A DNA stretch of 64,000 nt from JBEVJC01 sp040510375 (lineage in GTDB: Bacteria > Bacteroidota > Bacteroidia > Chitinophagales > Chitinophagaceae). The stretch spans positions 30,270-94,269 of the forward strand of contig JBEVJC010000002.1 in assembly GCA_040510375.1 (NCBI GenBank), written 5' to 3'. The notes below the pieces were generated by a model. That model had not been told where the DNA came from. It worked only from the letters and a program-made list of their open reading frames with translations, and searched no databases. Position numbers and translations under genes: made by a program. This document shows positions 1-8,526 of this stretch, piece by piece (position 1 is the stretch's first letter; each line of letters opens with the position of its first letter).

Positions 1-455
1 TCCTCCGGGTGCAGGTGGATTTTGACATGAAGGGCCGTAAACTGGTTGATGTCCAGAAAATTTACTTCCAGATGGAACAGCGGACCCTTAGTGCCGCCTA
101 TAAATTTTACTGTAATAAGGTACTCGAGGGGGCACATGGTGCCGAAGCCGATGCAACGGCTACCTATGAGGTTCTCGAAGCTCAGCTGGAGAAATACCCC
201 AATCTTGGAATTACTGTAGACTCGATTACCAAAGCAATAGGCGAAGAAATTATTGTTGATTTTGCCCGCCGTTTCATTATGGAAAACGGGGTAGAAGTGT
301 TCAACTTCGGAAAATTCAAAGGCAGGGCCGTAGCCGATGTGCTTAAAGCGGAGCCACAGTATTATGACTGGATGATGAAGGGTGATTTCCCAATGCATAC
401 CAAGCAGAAGCTGACGGAGATTTATACCCGGACGATGCTTATCAAGAAAGCCTGA
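1..455 (+). CDS. 3'-5' exonuclease, DnaQ/epsilon-like, C-terminal part
   Basis: The gene runs in from the left edge; the reading frame is open from base 3, so the GTG at 9 is not taken as the start. The visible part carries the last exonuclease motif of the DEDD family (HGAEADATATYEVL, His and Asp spaced as in ExoIII of DnaQ-like enzymes). It is followed by a region (VFNFGKFKGRAVADVL, then YYDWMMKGDF) that resembles the small C-terminal extension found in many Bacteroidota exonucleases annotated as DNA polymerase III epsilon-like. Expected role: removal of nucleotides from DNA or RNA 3' ends. The N-terminal DxE motif lies outside the window, so the catalytic set cannot be fully checked. Confidence 0.8.
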   Translation, partial: LRVQVDFDMKGRKLVDVQKIYFQMEQRTLSAAYKFYCNKVLEGAHGAEADATATYEVLEAQLEKYPNLGITVDSITKAIGEEIIVDFARRFIMENGVEVFNFGKFKGRAVADVLKAEPQYYDWMMKGDFPMHTKQKLTEIYTRTMLIKKA

Positions 456-535
456 TCCAGTTCACCGAGGGTCGGAAACTTTAACACGAATACTTTCGTG
501 AATGATTGTAAATTAGCAGCAACCCTCCAAATATT

Positions 536-1333
536 GTGGAAAAACTAGTTATCATACCGACATATAACGAGCGGGAAAATATCGGGAAGATCCTGCACGC
601 CATTTTTGATCTCCGCCAGGATTTTCATGTATTGGTGATCGATGATGGTTCCCCTGATGGTACAGCTTCGATTGTGAAAGCCATGCAACCCGACTTTCCG
701 GGTCAGTTATTTATTGAAGAACGAACGGGAAAACTTGGATTGGGCACTGCGTATATTCTCGGTTTTAAATGGTCGGTGATCCATCAGTATGAATTTGTAT
801 TTGAGATGGATGCCGATTTCTCCCACAACCCGGCTGATCTTATCCGTTTATATGATGCGTGTAAAACAGGTGGTGCCGATCTGGCCATCGGTTCACGTTA
901 TGTAAAGGGCGGTGGTGTGATCAACTGGCCCACCAACCGGATAGCACTTTCAAAAGGCGCATCCCTGTATACCCGCCTCATCACCTGGATGCCGGTAAAG
1001 GATCCTACTGCAGGATTTGTTTGTTACCGCAGGGTGGTTCTGGAAACAATCAATCTTGAAGAAATCCGGTTTACCGGTTATGCTTTCCAGATAGAAATGA
1101 AATTCGCCACCTGGAAACTGGGCTTCCGGTTGAAGGAAGTACCCATCATTTTCCAGGACCGTACTTCCGGTGTATCAAAAATGAACAAGGGAATCGTAAA
1201 AGAAGGTATCCTGGGTGTGTTGCAGCTTCGCTGGCATAGCTGGTTTACCGACTATCACAAGCGCGTGAAAAAGGAGGAGGCAGATCCCGTTAACACACTT
1301 CACAAAAAGGAAATGATGGCGGAGAGTAAGTAA
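536..1333 (+). CDS. Polyprenol-phosphate mannosyl/glycosyltransferase (GT2, DPM1-like)
   Basis: A 265-residue family 2 glycosyltransferase. The N-terminus (KLVIIPTYNERENI), the VIDDGSPDGT nucleotide-binding segment and EMDADFSHNP (DxD metal site) match the dolichol-phosphate mannose synthase group, which transfers a sugar from a nucleotide donor to a polyprenyl phosphate at the cytoplasmic face of the membrane. No C-terminal membrane domain is present, as in the short DPM1-type enzymes. The start is GTG at 536; no in-frame ATG lies before the conserved N-terminus. The stop overlaps the next gene's ATG by one base (TAATG), so the two are probably co-transcribed. The actual sugar and acceptor cannot be read from the sequence. 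Confidence 0.9.
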   Translation: MEKLVIIPTYNERENIGKILHAIFDLRQDFHVLVIDDGSPDGTASIVKAMQPDFPGQLFIEERTGKLGLGTAYILGFKWSVIHQYEFVFEMDADFSHNPADLIRLYDACKTGGADLAIGSRYVKGGGVINWPTNRIALSKGASLYTRLITWMPVKDPTAGFVCYRRVVLETINLEEIRFTGYAFQIEMKFATWKLGFRLKEVPIIFQDRTSGVSKMNKGIVKEGILGVLQLRWHSWFTDYHKRVKKEEADPVNTLHKKEMMAESK

Positions 1334-2217
1334 TGAAAAAAGCTTTTCTCCAACTTCACGCCGCTGTCTTTCTTGCAGGTTTTACCGGGATCCTCGGCAA
1401 CCTGATTACATTAAATGAAGGAATGCTTGTCTGGTACCGGTTGTTATTTACATCCGTGATCATGTGGCTGCTCTATGGATTGAGCGGCAAAATCAAACCA
1501 TTACCGGTTGCAACCATTTTGCGTATTGCCGGGGTGGGATTTATTGCAGCAATGCACTGGATCACTTTTTATGCATCGATTAAATATTCGAATGTATCAG
1601 TAGCCCTGGTTTCATTTTCTTCCATCGGATTTTTTACAGCGCTTCTTGAACCCCTGATCCTTCGCCAGAAAATCAACAGGCTTGAACTGCTTTTTGGCTT
1701 GCTGACCATTGGCGGCATTGCAGTGATCTTCCATTTTGACACCAGTTTCAAAACCGGTATCATCCTGGGACTGATCTCTGGTTTCCTTGCCGCGTTATTC
1801 CCCATCTATAACCGGCAGTTCCTGCAATATATGAATGCGGAGACGATGCTGACCTGGCAGCAGACTGGTGGACTTCTTGTCATTTCAGCATTCCTGCCGT
1901 TCTACCTTCAATGGTTTCCGGTGGAACATTTCCTGATCCGGGGCATGGACATTCTGTGGATGCTGATCCTGGTGGTGGTCTGTTCCGTTATTGCCTTCCG
2001 TTTCAGTTCCTATGCGCTTAAACGGCTGTCGGCATTTACAGTTAATCTCTCGTTCAACCTTGAACCGGTTTATGGAATCCTTATGGCGTTTGTAATATTT
2101 CATGAGAACCGGGACCTCAATGCCGGTTTTTTTATAGGATTCTCCATTATCCTTTCTGTTCTTCTTGTACATGTACTTCTCCTGATCCGGAAAGAGAAAC
2201 GTTTACGTTCAGCCTGA
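1333..2217 (+). CDS. EamA/DMT-family transporter
   Basis: A 294-residue hydrophobic protein with about ten predicted membrane segments and two similar halves, the layout of EamA (drug/metabolite transporter) proteins. The second half contains the typical ending in which an LEPVYG motif (FNLEPVYGILMAFVIFHE) precedes the last helices. It is an inner-membrane exporter or permease for a small metabolite; the substrate cannot be predicted. It follows the glycosyltransferase with a one-base overlap, so translation may be coupled, but a functional link is not evident. Confidence 0.9.
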   Translation: MKKAFLQLHAAVFLAGFTGILGNLITLNEGMLVWYRLLFTSVIMWLLYGLSGKIKPLPVATILRIAGVGFIAAMHWITFYASIKYSNVSVALVSFSSIGFFTALLEPLILRQKINRLELLFGLLTIGGIAVIFHFDTSFKTGIILGLISGFLAALFPIYNRQFLQYMNAETMLTWQQTGGLLVISAFLPFYLQWFPVEHFLIRGMDILWMLILVVVCSVIAFRFSSYALKRLSAFTVNLSFNLEPVYGILMAFVIFHENRDLNAGFFIGFSIILSVLLVHVLLLIRKEKRLRSA

Positions 2218-2261
2218 AATTAATACCGGTGGTTTATCTTTAACCCAAAACCAAATAACTG

Positions 2262-5200
2262 ATGCAGAAACTATTTTTTGTGTTCATTTTCTTCTTTACC
2301 TGTGGTATGGCCATGGGCCAGAAAAAACCGCTTGACCATTCGGTATACGATGGCTGGCAAAGTATTGGCGATAAATTAATCAGCCGCGATGGTAACTGGA
2401 TCGTATATACGATCGACAAACAGGAAGGCGACCGCCAGCTGGTGATTGAGTCGGCCAGCGGAGGGTATAAAAAAACGATTGACCGCGGCACTGATCCGGT
2501 GATCAGCTCCGACAGTAAATGGCTCGTGTTTACCATTTCCCCGTTCTTCTCTGAAATCCGCAACGCAAAAATCAAAAAGAAAAAAGCAGACGACAGTCCG
2601 AAGGATTCCATCGGGATTGTTACACTTGGAAAGGACAGTGTCTGGAAACGCGCAAGGGTAAAGGGTTTCAGCCTTCCTGAAAAATCCACCGGCTGGCTGG
2701 TGTACCAGCTTGAAAAAAAACCGGATCCGGTAAAGGCAAAGGCATCTGGTCTGGAAAAAAAGAAAACAGATAGCCTGACCCTTGTTATCGACTCGCTGAA
2801 AGCCGTTATCAACGGACTTTCTTCAAAAAAACAAAAAAGGAATGAAGACGCGGATGCAGGGCTAACAGTCAGAAAACAGGGATCGCCGGATAATTCCCCG
2901 GGAAACGGTTACGATGACCAGCTGATAACGGACCTTAATGGAGTCGATGGCCTGGGATTGATCCGCCCTGTTTCCGGAACAACTGACTTCGCAGAAGATA
3001 ATGACGGACCTGAAAGTTCTGAAGCCGGAACTGACCTGGTAATCCGTAATCTGGAGACAGGTCGTGAAAAAACCCTGACCAACGTTAACAGTTACCTGGT
3101 TGATGAGAAGGCTACAAAAGTAGTGGCAAGGCAGGCCGCTGATCCAAAAGATACACTCTCCGGCCAGGCCGTAATTCTTTATGATTTTCGCCGCTCATCG
3201 GTGGACACAATCAGTTATCGCGGGAATGATTTTAAAAACTTTGTTTTTTCCGAAGATGGCAGCCAGCTTGCATTTGTGGCCGAACGTGATGCCAGGCCAA
3301 AGGAACTGATGAAGTATTATAAGCTCTGGTATTATAAAGATGGCCAGGATTCGGCAGTTATGCTGGTTGACAAATCCTCTGTTGGTATGACACTTGGAAT
3401 GACGGTGAGTGAGTTTGGTAAACTGGAATTCAGTAAATCAGGCAACCGGCTTTTTTTCAACACAGCTCCGGTCACTCCCCCAAAAGATACGACCCTTGTA
3501 GATATCGACCTCGCCCGGCTTGATGTGTGGCATTATAAAGATGATTATCTCCAACCTGTGCAGCTGTCCAGGCTGACCCGCGATCTCCAGCAGAATTATC
3601 TTGCTGTCTATGATTTGCGCACTTCCAAACCACAGCAACTGGCGACGGAAAAAATTCCCCTTATTTTTAAAACAGGTGAGGGCGACGGAGATAAGTTTAT
3701 CGGGATTTCTGATTATGGTATGCGCATCGAAGGGCAGTGGACAGGTAATACCAAAAAGGACCTGTTCCAGGTTGATGTAAAAACCGGCGAAGCATTGCTG
3801 GTAAAAAAGGGATTGTCCGGGGTGATGAATCCTTCCTATATCTCCACTACCGGTAAATATGTGTTATGGTATGACTATAAAGCGCGGAACTATTTTCTTT
3901 ATTCGGGCGACAGCACTATAAATCTCACATCGCGGATCAAAACACCTTTATTTGACGAGGAGCATGATTCGCCTTCTGATCCTACACCCTATGGTGTGAT
4001 GGGATGGCACCAGGGTGATTCTGCCGTATACATTGTTGAACGGTACGATATCTGGAAGATCAGTCTGTCCGGACCACGGAAGATCGAATCACTTACAAGG
4101 AATTTTGGCCGCAGGGATAAGAACAGCTACTATCCGCTGGTTCGCGACAGCGAGAAGAAATATTATTCATCTGCCGACAAAGTGCTGTTCCGCAAATTTA
4201 ATTCGGAGACAAAGGAAGTCGGCTTTTCAGTAATCGGAATGGACGGTAACTTCCACGCTGATCTTGATATGAAAGATAAAAAAGTGGCGGTCCCTGAATT
4301 TATCCCGAAACAACAGGTTGCCGATGACGGCAGTTTTGTATTGACCAAGGAAAGTTTTGTCAGGTCGCCCGATATCTATCTGCTGAAACCGGCCACCACC
4401 GATTCTGCTTTCAGCACTGCAGGGAAACTGATGACTACACTGACCGAAAGGAAACTGTCATCCATTAACCCGCAACAAAAAGAATATAACTGGGGTACCG
4501 CCGAACTGTATAAATGGAAAACATTTAAGGGGAAACCTGCAGAAGGGATCATTTACAAACCGGAAGATTTTAACCCCTCACGCAAGTATCCCGTGATCCT
4601 TTACTTCTATGAGAAATTATCGGATGGGTTATATAATTATATTCCACCGGCACCCACTCCAAGCCGGCTGAATATTTCCTTTTTTGTAAGCAGGGGATAT
4701 ATCGTGTTTGCACCAGATATCAGTTATACCATCGGTCACCCCGCGTTGAGTGCTTATGATTATATCGTCAGCGCAGCCAAAGACCTTACCAGGCATACCT
4801 GGGTTGATGCCGGTAACATGGGTATCCAGGGACAGAGCTGGGGAGGGATCCAGGTGGCACAACTCGTTACCATGACTGATATGTTCAAAGCAGCCTGGGC
4901 CGGCGCACCTGTTGCAAATATGACCAGTGCATACGGAGGCATCCGCTGGGAAAGCGGAGTGACCCGGCAATTCCAGTATGAACAGACCCAAAGCAGGATT
5001 GGTGCTACACTCTGGCAGAAGCCCGAATTGTATATGGAGAACTCTCCATTGTTTCATTTACCAAAGGTTAAAACACCATTGGTGATTATGGCCAATGATG
5101 CTGATGGGGCAGTGCCCTGGTACCAGGGAATTGAACTGTTTACCGGAATGCGCAGGCTCAACAAAAAAGTCTGGATGCTGAACTATAATGGAGAAGCTCA

Positions 5201-5369
5201 TAACCTGGTTCAAAGGAAGAACCGGAAAGATATCCAGATCCGCGAACAACAATACTTCGACTGGTTACTGAAGGGAGCAAAACCCGCTGTCTGGATTACC
5301 GACGGAGTACCGGCTGTGAAGAAGGGAAAGGATTGGGGGCTGAATATATCAGATTCACCCAGTGAATAA
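2262..5369 (+). CDS. Secreted S9-family (prolyl oligopeptidase-like) serine peptidase
   Basis: 1035 residues with an N-terminal signal peptide ending AMG|QKK, so exported to the periplasm or cell surface. The long N-terminal part has WD/beta-propeller-like repeats, with a low-complexity Lys/Asp-rich linker at about residues 100-260. The C-terminal quarter is an alpha/beta hydrolase with an apparent triad: Ser859 in GQSWGG, Asp948 in DGAVP and His980 in GEAHN. Known S9 enzymes cut short peptides after Pro or small residues. It probably feeds peptide scavenging. A near-consensus -7 box (TATCTTTA) lies shortly before the ATG. A strong bidirectional terminator follows. Confidence 0.93.
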   Translation: MQKLFFVFIFFFTCGMAMGQKKPLDHSVYDGWQSIGDKLISRDGNWIVYTIDKQEGDRQLVIESASGGYKKTIDRGTDPVISSDSKWLVFTISPFFSEIRNAKIKKKKADDSPKDSIGIVTLGKDSVWKRARVKGFSLPEKSTGWLVYQLEKKPDPVKAKASGLEKKKTDSLTLVIDSLKAVINGLSSKKQKRNEDADAGLTVRKQGSPDNSPGNGYDDQLITDLNGVDGLGLIRPVSGTTDFAEDNDGPESSEAGTDLVIRNLETGREKTLTNVNSYLVDEKATKVVARQAADPKDTLSGQAVILYDFRRSSVDTISYRGNDFKNFVFSEDGSQLAFVAERDARPKELMKYYKLWYYKDGQDSAVMLVDKSSVGMTLGMTVSEFGKLEFSKSGNRLFFNTAPVTPPKDTTLVDIDLARLDVWHYKDDYLQPVQLSRLTRDLQQNYLAVYDLRTSKPQQLATEKIPLIFKTGEGDGDKFIGISDYGMRIEGQWTGNTKKDLFQVDVKTGEALLVKKGLSGVMNPSYISTTGKYVLWYDYKARNYFLYSGDSTINLTSRIKTPLFDEEHDSPSDPTPYGVMGWHQGDSAVYIVERYDIWKISLSGPRKIESLTRNFGRRDKNSYYPLVRDSEKKYYSSADKVLFRKFNSETKEVGFSVIGMDGNFHADLDMKDKKVAVPEFIPKQQVADDGSFVLTKESFVRSPDIYLLKPATTDSAFSTAGKLMTTLTERKLSSINPQQKEYNWGTAELYKWKTFKGKPAEGIIYKPEDFNPSRKYPVILYFYEKLSDGLYNYIPPAPTPSRLNISFFVSRGYIVFAPDISYTIGHPALSAYDYIVSAAKDLTRHTWVDAGNMGIQGQSWGGIQVAQLVTMTDMFKAAWAGAPVANMTSAYGGIRWESGVTRQFQYEQTQSRIGATLWQKPELYMENSPLFHLPKVKTPLVIMANDADGAVPWYQGIELFTGMRRLNKKVWMLNYNGEAHNLVQRKNRKDIQIREQQYFDWLLKGAKPAVWITDGVPAVKKGKDWGLNISDSPSE

Positions 5370-5438
5370 AACAAAAAATATATGGCTCATCCAACGAATA
5401 AAAATCTGACCGGTAATAAATAGGTCAGGCTCCTCAGC

Positions 5439-5467
5439 AAAACGGTCCGGTATTTCCGGGCCGTTTT
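5439..5467. terminator. Bidirectional rho-independent terminator
   Basis: A stem of AAAACGG-CCGG-type arms around a TATTT loop, followed by TTTTAT on the plus strand and preceded by AAAA, so it can work both ways. It sits between the convergent S9 peptidase and unknown-protein genes; the distal arm overlaps the stop codon of the minus-strand gene. Confidence 0.8.
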
Positions 5468-6176
5468 ATTTACTGATATATTTTACAAGACTTCTTTTCG
5501 CAATGGGAAGTAAGGTTTCATCCACGGGGTAACTTAACTCCGACTGGATAGAATACACCGCGGGGTTTGGTAAATCTTTCTTGCCCCTGATCAGTTCTGA
5601 TTTGATATGCTGGTAGGTGGTACCGATACTGCGGTACCATTTGTCGATATAGGAAGTCCGGATACTGCGGTAACGTTCATCCTGTTTCTCAAAAATGGAC
5701 AACCGGTAATGATACACCAGGGTGGTGTTTATATTTCCACTGCTCAGGAAAAAATATCCTTCCTGTGTATCCAGCGGAATCAGTCCGATTGGAGTAATGC
5801 TGAGGTTCTCTTCCACAAATTCATAGATGCCGGCTCCTGTCTTCAATGTGGAGTTAATGGTTTCAGCTGCATAATGGATAATTGATTCCAGCTCCTGCAT
5901 CATTTCGCTATCCTCAATCATCTGTTCATACAGGAGTTGTAATTTCTCCAGCTGGATCCCCGTTAATTTTTTCGGGAAATGTTCCTGCAGGTATCGTTTA
6001 TTCTCCCTGAAAGCAACAATATTATTATAGTGGAATACCACTTCTGCCAGTTGCGGATAAAGTTTGTTCTCGTTGAAATATTTGTTAACCTGCTGGAGAT
6101 AGGCGAGCAGGGTGTACTTCTTTAATTCGAAATCAATATACCCTTCTGCAAACCATGTTTCTGAAAGTTGTTTCAT
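5466..6176 (-). CDS. Conserved-looking protein of unknown function
   Basis: 236 residues, no signal peptide or membrane segment, so probably cytoplasmic. I do not recognise a family. The N-terminal 110 residues are rich in helical, heptad-like sequence (LQQVNKYFNENKLYPQLAEVVFHYNNI and on). The C-terminal half is more beta-like, and two similar segments, YRSIRTSY and YRSIGTTY, lie 11 residues apart. The ATG at 6176 is the first residue of a plausible start. Thirteen bases upstream is a perfect inverted repeat (6189-6211), which may be an operator for this gene. It is separate from DUF2490 upstream by 50 bp on the same strand. Confidence 0.7.
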   Translation of the reverse strand: MKQLSETWFAEGYIDFELKKYTLLAYLQQVNKYFNENKLYPQLAEVVFHYNNIVAFRENKRYLQEHFPKKLTGIQLEKLQLLYEQMIEDSEMMQELESIIHYAAETINSTLKTGAGIYEFVEENLSITPIGLIPLDTQEGYFFLSSGNINTTLVYHYRLSIFEKQDERYRSIRTSYIDKWYRSIGTTYQHIKSELIRGKKDLPNPAVYSIQSELSYPVDETLLPIAKRSLVKYISK

Positions 6177-6188
6177 AGATACCTGGTA

Positions 6189-6211
6189 TTTAGTAAACCT
6201 AATTTACTAAA
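6189..6211. promoter_or_regulatory. Inverted repeat, possible operator
   Basis: Perfect 9-bp arms TTTAGTAAA and TTTACTAAA separated by CCTAA, 13 bp upstream of the ATG of the unknown minus-strand gene. A further half-site TTTACTA lies at about 6223-6229. The arms are too AT-rich and lack a U-run to be a convincing terminator for the upstream DUF2490 gene. A dimeric repressor site is the simplest reading, but no adjacent regulator gene was seen. Confidence 0.45.
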
Positions 6212-6226
6212 AAGAACGGGAATTTA

Positions 6227-6937
6227 CTAGTCAACATTGGTAGGCAGGTGCTCGTATGGGTTTTTTGCACCATCTACGTCGATCATCAGCGTAAGCTGGA
6301 AAAAGTTTTTACCGGTACCGGTGCCATTTCGATAGTCGAACTGGTATACATACCCTGGCTGCAGGCTGAGGTTGGAATTGAACTGGTATCCGAAACCGGC
6401 AAACAGGCGGTTTCGTTCAAAATACGGGGCCTTGTTGGTAAGGAATATTTCGTTAAATGCTGCCAGGTAAAATGTTTTTGATTCAATCTTTTTCTTTCCG
6501 ACAGGCAGGGCGGTATTTATCCGGTAACGGAACCTGTTCCGATAGCCGGTTTTGAACCAGCGTTGCTCTACCCGGTAACGGTGTTCAAACTTTACACGGG
6601 TAAGGTAATTATTCATCGTAACCTGTTGCCAGAGCCGGATCTCGTTACCAGTAATGGGTTTGGTAAAACTACCGGGGTCTGAATAGGTGATATAACGACC
6701 TGTACCAATGAGTACCGCAAAGTTTTTATTGAAATAATAGGAAACACCTCCCTTCACTTCATAGTAGAAATGATCATGGTACATGGACTGCGATCGTAAC
6801 TGGAGTTCATTAAAAACCTCCCAGTGTGGAGCCAGTGTAAGCCGGGTATTGATAACGTTCCAGGATCCGAGATGGGATTTCTGGGCATTGGCCTCGATTG
6901 AAAACAACAGGACGATCCCCAGGGGCAGTACACGCAT
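6227..6937 (-). CDS. DUF2490 outer-membrane-type beta-barrel protein
   Basis: 236 residues with a signal peptide ending NAQ|KS. The mature part is a series of amphipathic beta strands rich in Tyr, Phe, Arg and Asn, opening with the GSWNVINTRLTLAPHWEVFNELQLRSQ pattern characteristic of DUF2490. This family is predicted to form a small outer-membrane barrel; its role is unknown. It lies 20 bp downstream of the E2 acyltransferase on the same strand and is likely co-transcribed with it, though no functional link is evident. Confidence 0.85.
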   Translation of the reverse strand: MRVLPLGIVLLFSIEANAQKSHLGSWNVINTRLTLAPHWEVFNELQLRSQSMYHDHFYYEVKGGVSYYFNKNFAVLIGTGRYITYSDPGSFTKPITGNEIRLWQQVTMNNYLTRVKFEHRYRVEQRWFKTGYRNRFRYRINTALPVGKKKIESKTFYLAAFNEIFLTNKAPYFERNRLFAGFGYQFNSNLSLQPGYVYQFDYRNGTGTGKNFFQLTLMIDVDGAKNPYEHLPTNVD

Positions 6938-6957
6938 AAGCTTGAATAAAGCAGGGT

Positions 6958-8388
6958 TTAGATTTCACGGTTACCATCGAAATTTTCGAGTTCCTTCGCA
7001 ACAGCCGTAAGGAAGGTAGCACCGAGGCTGCCATCGACAATCCGGTGGTCGTAACTCATAGAAAGATACATCATGTGGCGGATAGCAATACTATCGCCTT
7101 GTTCCGTTTCTATAACAACCGGCCTTTTTTTGATAGCACCAACCGCCAGGATTGCCACCTGTGGCTGGTTGATAATGGGCGTACCCATCAGGCTGCCGAA
7201 GGTACCCACATTTGTAAGGGTGAAGGTTCCATTCTGCGTATCGTCTGCCTTTAATTTGCCATTACGTGCAGCATCTGCCAGGCTGTTAACTTTTTTACTG
7301 AGACCAACCAGGTTTAACTGATCTGCATTCCGGATAACCGGTACGATCAGGTTGCCGCTTGGAAGAGCCGTAGCCATTCCGATATTGATATCTTTTTTTA
7401 TAATGATCCTGTCGCCATCGAGCGAACTGTTGATCATCGGGTATTTCTTTATACAACGGGAAACCGCTTCAATAAAAATAGGAGTGAAGGTGATCCTTGT
7501 GCCTTCCCGTTCTTCAAATTCTTTTTTCACCCGCTCGCGCCAGAGTACCAGGTTGGTTACATCAGCTTCGGTAAAACTCGTTACGTGGGGACTGGTATGT
7601 TTGCTGCGAACCATGTGTTCGGCAATCAGTTTGCGCATCCTGTCCATCTCAAGGATTTCTACATTTCCAGTAGAAGTTGTTTGCGCCGAACCGGCGGAAG
7701 CTGACACAACAGCACCAGCAGTAGTTGGTTGCCGCTCTGTTGTGGGAGCAACCTCCTGTTGTTTGTCCGGTTGCATAGCCAGGGGTTGCTGTTCAACTGT
7801 ACGTTGGGTAGCAGGGGCGCCATTGACATTCCCACGCTGACCGAGGTATTGCAGGATATCTTTTTTGGTAACCCTTCCCTCGTTTCCGGTACCCTCAAGT
7901 TTTTCCAGTTCAGTCATACTCACCCCTTCGCTGGCAGCAATATTTAATACCAGTGGGGAGTAGAAACGATGGCTGTTACCATTGGAAGAAGTCCTTACCG
8001 CAGTGGCTGCGGCGATATTTACCGATGTTGTTTGTTCACGTTGTGATACCTGTGCTTCCTGCACATGAGGAGGGCGGACTGTTTCAACCGGTTGCTGCGT
8101 ATGATCGGGATCAACCTGATCGATATCTTTTTCCCCGGTTTCATCAGCGTTCGTATTAATGCGGGCAATCACGGCACCAATAGGCACCACATCATTGACC
8201 TTGAACAGGATTTCTTCCAACACGCCCTCGGCTGTGCTTGGTACTTCGCTGTCGACCTTATCAGTCGCAATCTCCAGGACAGTTTCGTCCATCTTCACCA
8301 TATCGCCCGGTTGTTTATGCCATTTGAGTATGGTTGCTTCCATAATACTTTCGCCCAGTTTTGGCATTATGAGGTCTGTCTTCGCCAT
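6958..8388 (-). CDS. 2-oxoacid dehydrogenase E2 (dihydrolipoyl acyltransferase)
   Basis: 476 residues. Domains in order: N-terminal lipoyl domain (about 3-78) with the lipoylated Lys44 in ATDKVDSEV; a Gln/Thr/Ala-rich linker; a peripheral-subunit-binding domain (about 145-182, SPLVLNIAASEGV...GRVTKKDILQYL); a second linker; and the catalytic acyltransferase domain from about 245, with His448 and Asp452 in SYDHRIVDG. It passes an acyl group from E1 to CoA. The single lipoyl domain fits branched-chain or 2-oxoglutarate type E2 as well as some pyruvate E2 proteins. No E1 or E3 gene is nearby, so the substrate stays open. Confidence 0.93.
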   Translation of the reverse strand: MAKTDLIMPKLGESIMEATILKWHKQPGDMVKMDETVLEIATDKVDSEVPSTAEGVLEEILFKVNDVVPIGAVIARINTNADETGEKDIDQVDPDHTQQPVETVRPPHVQEAQVSQREQTTSVNIAAATAVRTSSNGNSHRFYSPLVLNIAASEGVSMTELEKLEGTGNEGRVTKKDILQYLGQRGNVNGAPATQRTVEQQPLAMQPDKQQEVAPTTERQPTTAGAVVSASAGSAQTTSTGNVEILEMDRMRKLIAEHMVRSKHTSPHVTSFTEADVTNLVLWRERVKKEFEEREGTRITFTPIFIEAVSRCIKKYPMINSSLDGDRIIIKKDINIGMATALPSGNLIVPVIRNADQLNLVGLSKKVNSLADAARNGKLKADDTQNGTFTLTNVGTFGSLMGTPIINQPQVAILAVGAIKKRPVVIETEQGDSIAIRHMMYLSMSYDHRIVDGSLGATFLTAVAKELENFDGNREI

Positions 8389-8526
8389 AATTTTTTATTT
8401 TTCCCCCCGGATAAAAAACGCCCGTCCCAGCCTGTAATAATCAGGTTTCGTACCTGTATGGAAAACCAAACAGCTGACAAGCGATCTTATGCGGCCAAAG
8501 GTAATGATTTGACCATTATCTGCCTG

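Noticed and set aside
2240..2812. 190-codon minus-strand frame opposite the S9 peptidase
   Set aside because: Antisense shadow of a clear gene; no family features.
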